Positions 1-6,384 of a stretch of 7,014 nucleotides of DNA are shown piece by piece. The notes under the pieces were generated by a model that ran no database searches, was not told the origin of the DNA, and worked only from the letters and a program-made list of their open reading frames with translations. Source of the DNA: Gammaproteobacteria bacterium (GTDB lineage: Bacteria; Pseudomonadota; Gammaproteobacteria; Immundisolibacterales; Immundisolibacteraceae); the NCBI GenBank assembly GCA_003645395.1, contig QNFC01000090.1, positions 1 to 7,014 of the forward strand. The letters run 5' to 3'. A program made the translations under genes and the position numbers. Numbering within the stretch: position 1 is the first letter of the stretch; every line of letters begins with the position of its first letter.

Positions 1-285
1 GAAGATGGGATTAAGCATAAAGAACTGGCCGACGGTAGCGCCACCACCACCGCGCGAAAGGGCTTCGATGGCGATGCACATTTCCAGAGTACCCAGGCCA
101 CTGCCGCCGTATTCGGTGGGCAGCGTCATGCCGGCGATGCCGGCGTTGCAAACCTCAGCCCAAAATTCGGTGGGGAATTTTTTTGCCTTGTCGTGCTCGC
201 GCCAGTAGTCGAGGCCGTACTGCTCACCAATTTTGGTGGCAGTCTCCTGAATCATGCGCTGTTCGTCGTTGAAGGAAAAATCCAT
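1..285 (-). CDS. Acyl-CoA dehydrogenase, N-terminal part (cut by window edge)
   Basis: Ninety-five codons from an ATG at 285-283 remain open to the left edge; the C-terminal catalytic part lies outside the window. The protein begins MDFSFNDEQRMIQETATKIG, the usual opening of the all-helical N-terminal domain of FAD-dependent acyl-CoA dehydrogenases. It continues with a FPTEFWAEVCNAGIAGMTLP segment and an EYGGSGLG motif (about residues 58-65), the family's 'PxEYGGxG' signature. Family members oxidise acyl-CoA to 2-enoyl-CoA and pass electrons to ETF. An AGGA lies 9 nt before the ATG. The gene starts 32 nt after the E2 stop on the same strand, so it is probably the last visible gene of the operon. 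The enoyl-CoA product fits the enoyl-CoA hydratase encoded upstream. The substrate chain cannot be inferred because the base and the substrate pocket are missing. Confidence 0.9.
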   Translation of the reverse strand, partial: MDFSFNDEQRMIQETATKIGEQYGLDYWREHDKAKKFPTEFWAEVCNAGIAGMTLPTEYGGSGLGTLEMCIAIEALSRGGGGATVGQFFMLNPIF

Positions 286-317
286 CGTGCTCAGTCCTAT
301 AAGTAGTGGTTGATCAG

Positions 318-1547
318 TTAATTCCGCGGTTTGGCGACGATCAACATCGGCTGCTGGAGGTAGTTACAGATGGTTTCCAAAAAACGTGCCCCATCAGCAC
401 CGTTAAACACCCGATGATCGCAGGCCAGCACCAGGTGTAGTTCCTTGCAGAGTTTCGGTGCGCCCTGGTCATCGGGCCGAAACAGCTCCTGAGTACGGCC
501 GACACCAAGAATGCTCGACTGGCCGGGGTTGATGATCGGGAAGATTTGCGCTACCTGATAGTTGCCCAGATTGGAGACAGTGGTCGCCCCGCCCCGCAGG
601 CTATCTGTGGGCTGGTCATCGGCCCGGCAACGGTCAATCAGCTGGTTGATCTGCGCAGCGTTGTCGCCGAGCACGCCATAATCAAGATTGCGGGCCACCG
701 GTGCGTAAAGCCCGGAATCGGTGGCAACGGCAATGCCGACGTCTGCCTCGGTCAGCTCCAACCACTCATTCTGATGATAAATAGTGCGAAACAGGCCATC
801 GCTGGCCAGGGCCAGGGATACGGCGGTGGCAATCCAGTGGGTCAAGGTGAGTCGGCCTAACTCCGGATTGTTTTTCATTCCTTCATGTAACCAGAGCAGT
901 TCGCTAATCTCGGCGTTGGCAGTGAGGTAAAAATGAGGGATCTGCTGTTTCGACTCAGTCATGCGTCGAGCGATGATACGGCGCATGTTTGCGGCTGAAC
1001 CGGTTGGGACAGCTGCTTGAATAGACTCGGTCGCCGGGTCAGCGGTGCGAACATCAACCGCTTTAATGCGTCCTTTAGGTCCGCTGCCGATGATGGATTT
1101 CAGATCCACGCCCCGTTCACGCGCCAATTTGCGCGCATGGGGAGTGGCGATGATTCGTTCGCTGCCAGTGATGGCGCTTGCCAATAGCGGCGCGGCAACG
1201 GGCGCTGCTGTTGCTTCAATCGGTGCCGGGGTTGTCTGTGTTGGTGCCGATTCGGCGGGGGGTTGTTGTTCCGCATCACTGATTGATGAACCGTCTGAGC
1301 GCCAGGTCGCCAGCGGACTGCCTACGGGCACGGTCTCACCCTGGGCGACAAGAATGGTTTCAATTACTCCGGTACGATCAGCAATCACTTCATTGGCGAT
1401 CTTGTCAGTTTCGGTGACATAGAGCAGGTCGCCAATCGCCACGCTTTGACCCACGCAGACTGCCCATTCGGCAATCAGCGCTTCGGTCATGGTTAAACCA
1501 AACTGCGGTAGTCGCAGTTGGTTCGTGGGGTTGGTTTTGGTCAACAA
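318..1547 (-). CDS. Dihydrolipoamide acyltransferase (E2) of a 2-oxoacid/acetoin-type dehydrogenase complex
   Basis: A 409-residue E2 core enzyme that would move an acyl group from E1-bound thiamine to CoA through a swinging lipoyl arm. Domain order: one lipoyl domain at about 11-85 with the lipoylation site ETDKI (Lys49); an Ala/Pro/Thr-rich linker at about 93-125; a peripheral-subunit-binding domain at about 132-168 (ATPHARKLARERGVDL, then GPKGRI); a second short linker; and a catalytic CAT-like domain at about 185-405 with SNLGNY and DHRVFNGADGARF. The canonical catalytic motif is HRVxDG; here it reads H378-R-V-F-N382-G, with Asn in place of the conserved Asp. The start is TTG at 1547, abutting the TGA of the upstream hydratase, with AAAGGGG 5 nt before it. 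The next ATG (residue 20) would cut into the first lipoyl-domain strand. Single-lipoyl, about 400-residue E2s are typical of acetoin and branched-chain complexes; which one this is remains open. Confidence 0.93.
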   Translation of the reverse strand: MLTKTNPTNQLRLPQFGLTMTEALIAEWAVCVGQSVAIGDLLYVTETDKIANEVIADRTGVIETILVAQGETVPVGSPLATWRSDGSSISDAEQQPPAESAPTQTTPAPIEATAAPVAAPLLASAITGSERIIATPHARKLARERGVDLKSIIGSGPKGRIKAVDVRTADPATESIQAAVPTGSAANMRRIIARRMTESKQQIPHFYLTANAEISELLWLHEGMKNNPELGRLTLTHWIATAVSLALASDGLFRTIYHQNEWLELTEADVGIAVATDSGLYAPVARNLDYGVLGDNAAQINQLIDRCRADDQPTDSLRGGATTVSNLGNYQVAQIFPIINPGQSSILGVGRTQELFRPDDQGAPKLCKELHLVLACDHRVFNGADGARFLETICNYLQQPMLIVAKPRN

Positions 1548-2336
1548 TCAGACCCCTTTGAATTCGGCGGGCCGCTTTTCCAGGAATGCCTTACAGCCTT
1601 CGTGGGCATCTTTGGAATCCAGCACCAGACTAATAATCGACTGCTCGTACTGCAGGGCGGCCTGCATCGGCATGTCGATGCCGTGGTTCATCGATCGCTT
1701 GAGCATTTTCAGGGTCAGTGGTGATTTGCTGGTGATTTTAGCGGCGGTCTCTTTCACGGATTCAATCAGCGCTTCCGGGGCGACCACTCGATTGATCAGG
1801 CCATATTCCAGCGCTTCGGCGGCGGTCATGGTGTCGCCGGTGAACATCAGCTCGCGGGCACGGCATTCGGGAATCTGCCGAATCATCCGCTGGGTGCCGC
1901 CGGCACCGGGGAAGATGCCCAGGGTGATCTCCGGCAGGCCGAGTTTGGCTTTCTCCGAAACAATGCGGATATCGATCGCCAGTAAAATCTCGGTGCCGCC
2001 GCCCAGCGCCCAGCCATTCACCGCGGCGATGGTGGGTTTGTCGGACATCTCGATGCGGCGGAACACGCGGTGGATCAGCTCGCCAAATTCCTGGTAATGG
2101 GCCATGCCCTCGCGGGAGTCGAGATCGGCAATGTCGCCACCGGCGATAAAGGCGCGATCACCCGCCCCGGTGAAGATAATTACCCGCACGTCATCGTCGG
2201 CTTCAGCAGCAGCAAAAGCCTGTTCCAGCTCTTCAAGGGTCGGTACGTTGAGGGCGTTCATCACCTCGGGCCGATTAATGGTGATCCAGGCCTGGTGATC
2301 TTCAATAGTTAATGCGATGTTCTGATAGTCACTCAT
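1548..2336 (-). CDS. Enoyl-CoA hydratase/isomerase (crotonase family)
   Basis: A 262-residue crotonase-fold protein of normal family length, probably adding water to a 2-enoyl-CoA. The oxyanion-hole segment AFIAGGDIADL is at about 62-72 and the second one, ALGGGTEILLA, at about 110-120. Both glutamates expected of a true hydratase are present: Glu116 in GGGTE and Glu136 in GLPEITLG, followed by PGAGGTQR. The C-terminal helix with AFLEKRPAEFKG is also typical. The ATG at 2336 was chosen because family homology begins there (MSDYQNIALTIEDHQAWITI) and because the longer frame reading back to 2450 would overlap the E1 beta end with low-complexity residues. A modest AGAG lies 8 nt upstream. The gene sits between E1 beta (61-nt gap) and E2 (0-nt gap), an unusual place that suggests its substrate is made or used by the same dehydrogenase pathway. 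Confidence 0.93.
   Translation of the reverse strand: MSDYQNIALTIEDHQAWITINRPEVMNALNVPTLEELEQAFAAAEADDDVRVIIFTGAGDRAFIAGGDIADLDSREGMAHYQEFGELIHRVFRRIEMSDKPTIAAVNGWALGGGTEILLAIDIRIVSEKAKLGLPEITLGIFPGAGGTQRMIRQIPECRARELMFTGDTMTAAEALEYGLINRVVAPEALIESVKETAAKITSKSPLTLKMLKRSMNHGIDMPMQAALQYEQSIISLVLDSKDAHEGCKAFLEKRPAEFKGV
1553..1559 (-). promoter_or_regulatory. Ribosome binding site setting the TTG start of the E2 gene
   Basis: On the minus strand the sequence reads AAAGGGG TCTGA TTG TTG. The G-rich Shine-Dalgarno lies inside the last codons of the enoyl-CoA hydratase gene, 5 nt before the first TTG and 8 nt before a second in-frame TTG at 1544. The first TTG directly follows the hydratase TGA, so translation is probably coupled. 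Either TTG could be used; both keep the whole lipoyl domain. Confidence 0.6.
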
Positions 2337-2397
2337 TGCGCGGTCTCTATATGGATTTGGTTGAACGGGCGTATTAGTTTGGGATGTTGGGGTGGTG

Positions 2398-3399
2398 CTA
2401 CAGCAACAACCGATCAATCGCCGTGTTGAGCTGCTCGGCATTGGGGCCAAATTCGGCTTCCAGGGCTACCGAGTAGGGTACCGGCATGAACGGCGCGCCG
2501 ACGCGAATAATCGGTGCGTCGAGTTCATCAAAGCCAATGTCGGCCATGCGCGCGGCAATCTCGGCACCAATGCCAAAGGCTTCGGTGGCTTCGTGGAGCA
2601 CGATTAGCCGATGGGTTTTACTGAGGCTGGTGAGTACGGCGGTTTCATCCCACGGCTGCAGGCTGCGCAGGTCGATAATCTCAATGTCGATGTTCTGGTC
2701 GGCGCGCTGTTTAGCCACTTGTTCGGCCAGATGCACGGTGTTGCCGTAGGTGACGATGGTCAGGTCACTGCCGGAACGCGCAGTGCGGGCTTTACCGATC
2801 TCAATCGGTTGTGGGTTAGCGGGGAATTCGCTTTTGGCCGAATAGAGCCGCTTGTTTTCGACAAACACCACCGGGTTGGGATTGTCGATGGCTGCGCGCA
2901 GCAGGCCGTAGGCATCGGCAGCATTGCTGGGACAGACCACAATCAGGCCGGGGATATGGGCAAACCAGGCCTCCAGGCATTGCGAATGTTGGGGGCCAGC
3001 ATTGAGCCCGCCGCCGTGGGGTGTTCTTAGCACTAACGGTACCGGGCCCTGCTCGCCAAACATGAAGTGGGCTTTAGCGGCCTGGTTGACCAGAGCATCC
3101 ATCGCCAGGGTGCAGAAATCCATGAACATGATTTCAACCACTGGTTTGTAGCCACCCAATGCAGCGCCGACGGCCAGATTGACCATGGAGGCTTCGGCGA
3201 TGGGGTAGTCGCGCACCCGGCGCTGGCCAAATTCATCGAGTAGTTTGCGGGTGACCCCAAATGGGCCGCCGGCCAGGGCGATGTCTTCACCCATTAAAAA
3301 GACTCTATCGTCGGCGCGCATGGCGTCGCCGAGGGCGCGGTTCAGCGCCTGGCCAAAACGGAGGGTTTCGGTCTCTTCTGATATTTGGGGATTGTTCAT
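2398..3399 (-). CDS. 2-oxoacid/acetoin-type dehydrogenase E1 component, beta subunit
   Basis: A 333-residue transketolase-like beta subunit of a heterotetrameric (alpha2beta2) E1. Visible family signatures are FLMGEDIALAGGPFGVTRKL at about 34-53, DYPIAEASMVNLAVGAAL with the conserved Glu69 expected to activate thiamine diphosphate, the block EIMFMDFCTLAMDALVNQAA, RTPHGGG followed by GPQHSQ, and the C-terminal transketolase domain with IIDLRSLQPWD and LHEATEAFGIGAEIAARM. Its length matches PDH, BCKDH and acetoin dehydrogenase beta subunits. The ATG at 3399 overlaps the alpha-subunit TGA in an ATGA junction, with a GGGGG Shine-Dalgarno 7 nt upstream inside the alpha gene, so the two chains are probably made in equal amounts by translational coupling. 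It stops with TAG at 2400-2398. Branched-chain and pyruvate versions look very similar, so the substrate is not settled by this chain. Confidence 0.95.
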   Translation of the reverse strand: MNNPQISEETETLRFGQALNRALGDAMRADDRVFLMGEDIALAGGPFGVTRKLLDEFGQRRVRDYPIAEASMVNLAVGAALGGYKPVVEIMFMDFCTLAMDALVNQAAKAHFMFGEQGPVPLVLRTPHGGGLNAGPQHSQCLEAWFAHIPGLIVVCPSNAADAYGLLRAAIDNPNPVVFVENKRLYSAKSEFPANPQPIEIGKARTARSGSDLTIVTYGNTVHLAEQVAKQRADQNIDIEIIDLRSLQPWDETAVLTSLSKTHRLIVLHEATEAFGIGAEIAARMADIGFDELDAPIIRVGAPFMPVPYSVALEAEFGPNAEQLNTAIDRLLL

Positions 3400-4364
3400 G
3401 CGTAGACCCCCGCAGCGGCCTGATCAAACTGCGGATGGTCGGCGGCCATTGCCTGGGCCACCGAGGCGTCGATTTCGGCTTGAATCTGCCGGTCCAGTTC
3501 GGTTAGCTCACTGACCGGGATGCCAGCAGTAATGAGTTTGTCGTAGGCGTGACTCACCGGGTCCTGTCCGCCGAGTTGGTTGAGTTCTTCTTCTGGGCGG
3601 TATTTTTGCGGGTCACCCTCATAGTGGCCGTGGTGGCGGGTGACTTTGCACTCCAGTATCGCCGGACGGCTGGTTTTGCGTACCGCCTTGATCATGCGCC
3701 CTGCCAGGTTGCTCAGTTTGGCCACGTCGAGGGCATCGATGAACTGGTAGTCCATGTCGTAGGTAGCGGCGAGTTTTTTCAGGCTGCCGGAAAATTGATC
3801 GTCGGTTTTAGAAAACTCACCCCAGCCGTTGTTCTCACAGACGAACAGGCAGGGCAGGTTCCACAGCGAAGCAATGTTGAGGGATTCGTGGAACACCCCT
3901 TCGGCGATGGCACCGTCACCAAAATAGGGCACGGCGATGTTGCCCTGACCATCGAGCTGATGGGCCAACGCGCTACCGACAGCAATCGGAATACCCCCAG
4001 CCACAATGCCGTTGGCGCCGAGCATGCCCACCGACGAATCGGCGATGTGCATGGAGCCGCCTCGGCCCTGGCAGATGCCGCTGGCCCGGCCCATCATTTC
4101 GGCCAGAAAGGCATCAAGATTAATGCCTTTGGCCAGCGCCTGACCGTGACCACGATGGGTAATGGCCACCGTGTCGCTGTTGGTCAGGTGGTGAGTGATT
4201 GCAGCCGGTACCGATTCCTGGCCAATGCTCAAATGGATAAAGCCGGGAATGGTGCCGTCGGCAAACAGCGCCGACAGGCGCTCCTCTACCCGGCGGATAC
4301 GCAGCATGGTGCGGTAGAGGCCAAGCAGTAGCCGGGTTGGGGCTGAGCGTTTGAGGGTAGGCAT
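3396..4364 (-). CDS. Thiamine-diphosphate-dependent dehydrogenase E1 component, alpha subunit (acetoin dehydrogenase-like)
   Basis: A 322-residue alpha subunit of the E1 decarboxylase/carboligase-cleaving component. It opens with LYRTMLRIRRVEERL (about 16-30), then HLSIGQE, THRGHGQALAKG, and a GRGGSMHIAD...MLGANGIV segment characteristic of E1 alpha. The thiamine-diphosphate motif runs from GDG (149-151) through FHESLNIA to ENN (177-179). The active-site loop reads RHHGHYEGDPQKYRPEEE (243-260). By recollection of the family, the GHYEGD-x-x-YR form and the MLGANGIV stretch resemble AcoA-type acetoin dehydrogenases more than pyruvate dehydrogenase, but this is a judgement without an alignment. 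In AcoA enzymes the complex cleaves acetoin to acetaldehyde and an acetyl unit passed to E2. The ATG at 4364 follows the GST stop by 17 nt; no good Shine-Dalgarno is seen close to it (AGGG only at about 15 nt), so coupling to GST translation is possible. Confidence 0.95.
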   Translation of the reverse strand: MPTLKRSAPTRLLLGLYRTMLRIRRVEERLSALFADGTIPGFIHLSIGQESVPAAITHHLTNSDTVAITHRGHGQALAKGINLDAFLAEMMGRASGICQGRGGSMHIADSSVGMLGANGIVAGGIPIAVGSALAHQLDGQGNIAVPYFGDGAIAEGVFHESLNIASLWNLPCLFVCENNGWGEFSKTDDQFSGSLKKLAATYDMDYQFIDALDVAKLSNLAGRMIKAVRKTSRPAILECKVTRHHGHYEGDPQKYRPEEELNQLGGQDPVSHAYDKLITAGIPVSELTELDRQIQAEIDASVAQAMAADHPQFDQAAAGVYA

Positions 4365-4381
4365 GGTCTGGCGATTCGTCC

Positions 4382-4984
4382 CTAACTGGTTGGCGGTTGG
4401 GTTTGCTGCATGGATTCGCGGCTGGAAAAACCCGGGAGCCAGGCGGCCAGGGCAGGGTGGTTATCACGCCAGTTGGTTTCCGGCAGGCGAAAATCCAGAT
4501 ACTCGAGCATCACGGCGGTGGTGATTTGGGCCATGGTTACCTGGGGGCCAAAATCTTTTGCCGCTTTTTCCAGTTCTACCAGGCCGCGGGTGATGGCGGC
4601 ATGCTGGCGATCAACCCAGGGCTGCCAGCGAATCTCTTCTGGACGGAACCATTCCATGCGGGCGGCGACGGCGGCGTCGAGGATGGCATTAGCCAGATAA
4701 GTTACCCGCTGGATTTCCCAGGTCTCATCACCGCTGCCCAATAGCGGGTTGGTGTCTGCCAGGGTGTCGAGATAGCTGCAGATCAATGCGCTGTCGATCA
4801 GGCTGGAGCCGTTATCGAGCTCCAGAGCGGGAATTTTAGAGATGGGGTTGGCAGCCAATAGCGTGGGATCATCGCCCATTGGATTGACCAGGACGAATTC
4901 CACCCGCTCCTGCAGGCCTTTTTCAATGGCGGTAACACGGGCTTTACGAGCAAAGGGTGACGGTGGGGCGTACATGAGTTTCAT
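4382..4984 (-). CDS. Glutathione S-transferase-like protein (YibF-like)
   Basis: A 200-residue cytosolic GST of typical length. The N-terminal thioredoxin-like domain covers about 1-78: MKLMYAPPSPFARKARVTAI, with Ser9 in the usual catalytic/GSH-stabilising position of the SPFxRK motif, the cis-proline loop SKIPAL (Pro52), and the GSH-contacting Asp64-Ser65. The all-helical C-terminal domain covers about 86-195 and ends with FSSRESMQQTQPP, very like the tail of E. coli YibF. The stop is TAG (4384-4382). An AGGAG with 8-nt spacing (4993-4997) supports the ATG at 4984. It is the promoter-proximal gene of the minus-strand operon. Its role there is unclear: possible jobs are GSH conjugation, isomerisation or dehalogenation of a pathway intermediate, or protection from an electrophile. 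The family is confident; the reaction is not. Confidence 0.92.
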   Translation of the reverse strand: MKLMYAPPSPFARKARVTAIEKGLQERVEFVLVNPMGDDPTLLAANPISKIPALELDNGSSLIDSALICSYLDTLADTNPLLGSGDETWEIQRVTYLANAILDAAVAARMEWFRPEEIRWQPWVDRQHAAITRGLVELEKAAKDFGPQVTMAQITTAVMLEYLDFRLPETNWRDNHPALAAWLPGFSSRESMQQTQPPTS

Positions 4985-4992
4985 TGTCTGGA

Positions 4993-4997
4993 CTCCT
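4993..4997 (-). promoter_or_regulatory. Ribosome binding site of the GST gene
   Basis: The minus strand reads AAAAAAGGAG followed by 8 nt and the ATG at 4984. This is the strongest Shine-Dalgarno of the minus-strand operon, as expected for its first gene. Confidence 0.7.
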
Positions 4998-5069
4998 TTT
5001 TTGCCCGGCCCGCGCAGGGGAAGGCAGGGTTGATGATCGAAACAGTCTTAAGCTAGTCTAAAATGGAAT

Positions 5070-5077
5070 ATTATAAT
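5070..5077. promoter_or_regulatory. Candidate -10 element, readable on both strands
   Basis: ATTATAAT is its own reverse complement, giving TATAAT at 5072-5077 on plus and at 5075-5070 on minus. On minus it would place transcription start about 80 nt ahead of the GST ATG, a sensible leader length. Neither strand has a good -35 hexamer at 16-18 bp (CAACCC on minus, TAAGCT on plus), so an activator-dependent promoter or chance remain possible. Confidence 0.3.
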
Positions 5078-5152
5078 CGTGCCTGGCGTTCGGGTTGGGG
5101 GTTCAGGCTGGCTATTGCCCCGGATCAATATGAGTCTATTTTATTAGGTTAA

Positions 5153-5167
5153 CAAACGATCAGTTTT
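5153..5167. promoter_or_regulatory. Possible PsrA/TetR-type operator half-site pair
   Basis: The sequence is CAAAC GATCA GTTTT: AAAC and GTTT arms around a 5-nt centre. The Pseudomonas fatty-acid regulator PsrA (TetR family) is known to bind C/GAAAC-N2-4-GTTTG/C; this copy differs by one extra spacer base and the last base. It sits near the middle of the divergent region, between two acyl-CoA-related transcription units. It may be chance. Confidence 0.2.
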
Positions 5168-5295
5168 CCAGGCGAGCAGGGTAATATGGTTGGCTTGGCC
5201 GGATGGACGTTGGCTGGGTGAGTGTTTGCTGGGATTATTGGGTTTTCTATGCCTGACCAGGCGAACCTACTGACTATTTCAGATCGATAAACGAT

Positions 5296-5299
5296 GGAG
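5296..5299 (+). promoter_or_regulatory. Ribosome binding site of the flavin monooxygenase gene
   Basis: GGAG lies 8 nt before the ATG at 5308. It is embedded in ATGGAGTAA (5294-5302), a nine-base string repeated in front of the next gene. Confidence 0.7.
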
Positions 5300-5307
5300 T
5301 AATAACG

Positions 5308-6384
5308 ATGAGTTCAGATCTTAAATTTGGTGTCTATACCGAAATGAACTGTTTGGCTGGGATGACCAGTCAGGAGGCGGTATGGGATGTGGTGAAGCTG
5401 ATCGAGCAATCCGACAAGCTCGGTTACGACGTCTACATGACCATCGAACACCATTTTTACGAAACTTTTGGGATGTCGTCGAACCCATTGGCGGTTTTTT
5501 CGGCGGCTGCACAGCGTACGGACAACATTCGTTTTCGTACCCTTTGTCACACGTTACCGCTGCACAATCCATTGATTCTCGCCGGTGAAATCGCTACCGC
5601 CGAAGTGCTGACCAATGGTCGTCTGGATCTGGGCTTTGGCCGTGGTCATTCCTGGCTCTATCCTGCCGCAGGTCTACCTTACGAGCTGAGCCAACCGCGT
5701 TATGTGGAGGCGATTGAGCTGGTGATGAAGGGGCTCACCGAGGAGAACTTCTCTCATAAGGGCTTCGAGTACGACGTTGAGAATGTCAACATCTGGCCGA
5801 AACTTGTGCAACAGGATATTCCGGTTTACCTCACCGGCACCAGTGGAAAGTCTTTTAACATTGCGGCCGAAAATGGCTGGGGTATTTCCGTGGGGGGACC
5901 GGCACCCTATGCGATTTTTAAAGATGCGATGGCCGAGTACCGTGCAGCCTGCGCTACCCATGGCAATACCCCGGTGGTGAGTTACATACAGCCGGTATTG
6001 ATCCACGAAGATGAGAATACTGCGCACGAAATAGCTAAAACCGCCTGTGAGTATTTCTATCACAACATCGCCAAACCGATTAACTACCTGGATCAGGAAG
6101 GTCACCGCGATCGGCTGATCGCCTCGGGCTATGGTTTTTACGCCAGTGATGCGATGAATCAGATGTTGGAACTGACCTACGAGCAGATTGTTGAAAGTGG
6201 CATGGTCTGGGTCGGTACACCGGATCAAATCCGTCGCCGCTCTGAGGATTTTCTCAGCCAGGAAGAGCTGGATGAATTTGCCATTCAGGTACTGCCGCGT
6301 GGTGAGGGTGGTGGGCTAACCTTTGCACAGATGCAGCAGACACAGGAACTGTTTGCGACTAAAGTGATGCCCGGTTTGAAATAG
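5308..6384 (+). CDS. Luciferase-like (LLM class) flavin-dependent monooxygenase
   Basis: A 358-residue TIM-barrel flavin monooxygenase, the usual length for the bacterial-luciferase family, which uses reduced FMN supplied by a separate reductase. Family marks in order: FGVYTEMN strand 1; IEHHFYETFGMSSNP (about 46-60), where EHHF is the luciferase-type active-site motif; LPLHNPLILAGEIATAEVLTNGR (about 83-105); LGFGRGH (108-114), the phosphate-binding 'GxGRG' region; IPVYLTGTS (171-179); and a C-terminal VGTPDQIRRR helix start. The EHHF-x-x-x-FG-x-x-x-NP run resembles luciferase alpha/beta more than the RutA or SsuD/NtaA subgroups. The ATG is supported by GGAG 8 nt upstream. It diverges from the GST/dehydrogenase operon and is followed 63 nt later by an isochorismatase-fold gene. 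The substrate is unknown; family reactions include Baeyer-Villiger oxidation, hydroxylation and C-N or C-S cleavage. No flavin reductase gene is visible. Confidence 0.93.
   Translation: MSSDLKFGVYTEMNCLAGMTSQEAVWDVVKLIEQSDKLGYDVYMTIEHHFYETFGMSSNPLAVFSAAAQRTDNIRFRTLCHTLPLHNPLILAGEIATAEVLTNGRLDLGFGRGHSWLYPAAGLPYELSQPRYVEAIELVMKGLTEENFSHKGFEYDVENVNIWPKLVQQDIPVYLTGTSGKSFNIAAENGWGISVGGPAPYAIFKDAMAEYRAACATHGNTPVVSYIQPVLIHEDENTAHEIAKTACEYFYHNIAKPINYLDQEGHRDRLIASGYGFYASDAMNQMLELTYEQIVESGMVWVGTPDQIRRRSEDFLSQEELDEFAIQVLPRGEGGGLTFAQMQQTQELFATKVMPGLK

Larger units (their letters stand above)
4985..5307. promoter_or_regulatory. Divergent intergenic control region between the GST/dehydrogenase operon and the flavin monooxygenase gene
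   Basis: This 323-nt stretch carries no convincing gene and is more AT-rich than its flanks. As both neighbours start from its ends in opposite directions, it must hold both promoters. Contents seen: a palindromic ATTATAAT (5070-5077) that gives a perfect TATAAT on both strands; direct repeats AGTCTTA (5044-5050) and AGTCTAA (5055-5061), 11 bp apart, with a third AGTCTAT at 5133-5139; CAAAC-N5-GTTTT (5153-5167); CCAGGCGA twice (5168-5175 and 5257-5264); and the inverted repeat GCCTG-AC-CAGGC (5251-5262). No regulator gene is in the window. Confidence 0.65.

Noticed and set aside
286..317. Terminator between E2 and acyl-CoA dehydrogenase genes
   Set aside because: The 32-nt gap has no stable G/C stem with a following T-run on the minus strand, so read-through is more likely.
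2337..2450. N-terminal extension of the enoyl-CoA hydratase to an ATG at 2450
   Set aside because: The extra 38 residues are Ser/Thr/Pro-rich without homology, overlap the E1 beta end, and a family-typical start exists at 2336.
3549..4331. Long plus-strand open frame (260 codons) opposite E1 alpha
   Set aside because: It is antisense to a fully motif-bearing E1 alpha gene, has no family signature and no Shine-Dalgarno, and is a by-product of GC-biased codons.
5115..5142. TTGCCC-16 bp-TATTTT as the monooxygenase promoter
   Set aside because: Only four of six bases match in each hexamer and it lies about 165 nt from the start codon; too weak to annotate.
5674..6228. Minus-strand open frame (184 codons) inside the monooxygenase gene
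   Set aside because: It lies wholly opposite a well-supported LLM gene and its product shows no recognisable motif.
5308..6384. True bioluminescence luciferase (LuxA/LuxB)
   Set aside because: There is only one subunit gene and no fatty-acid reductase (luxCDE) context; the EHHF motif is shared by many non-luminous LLM enzymes.
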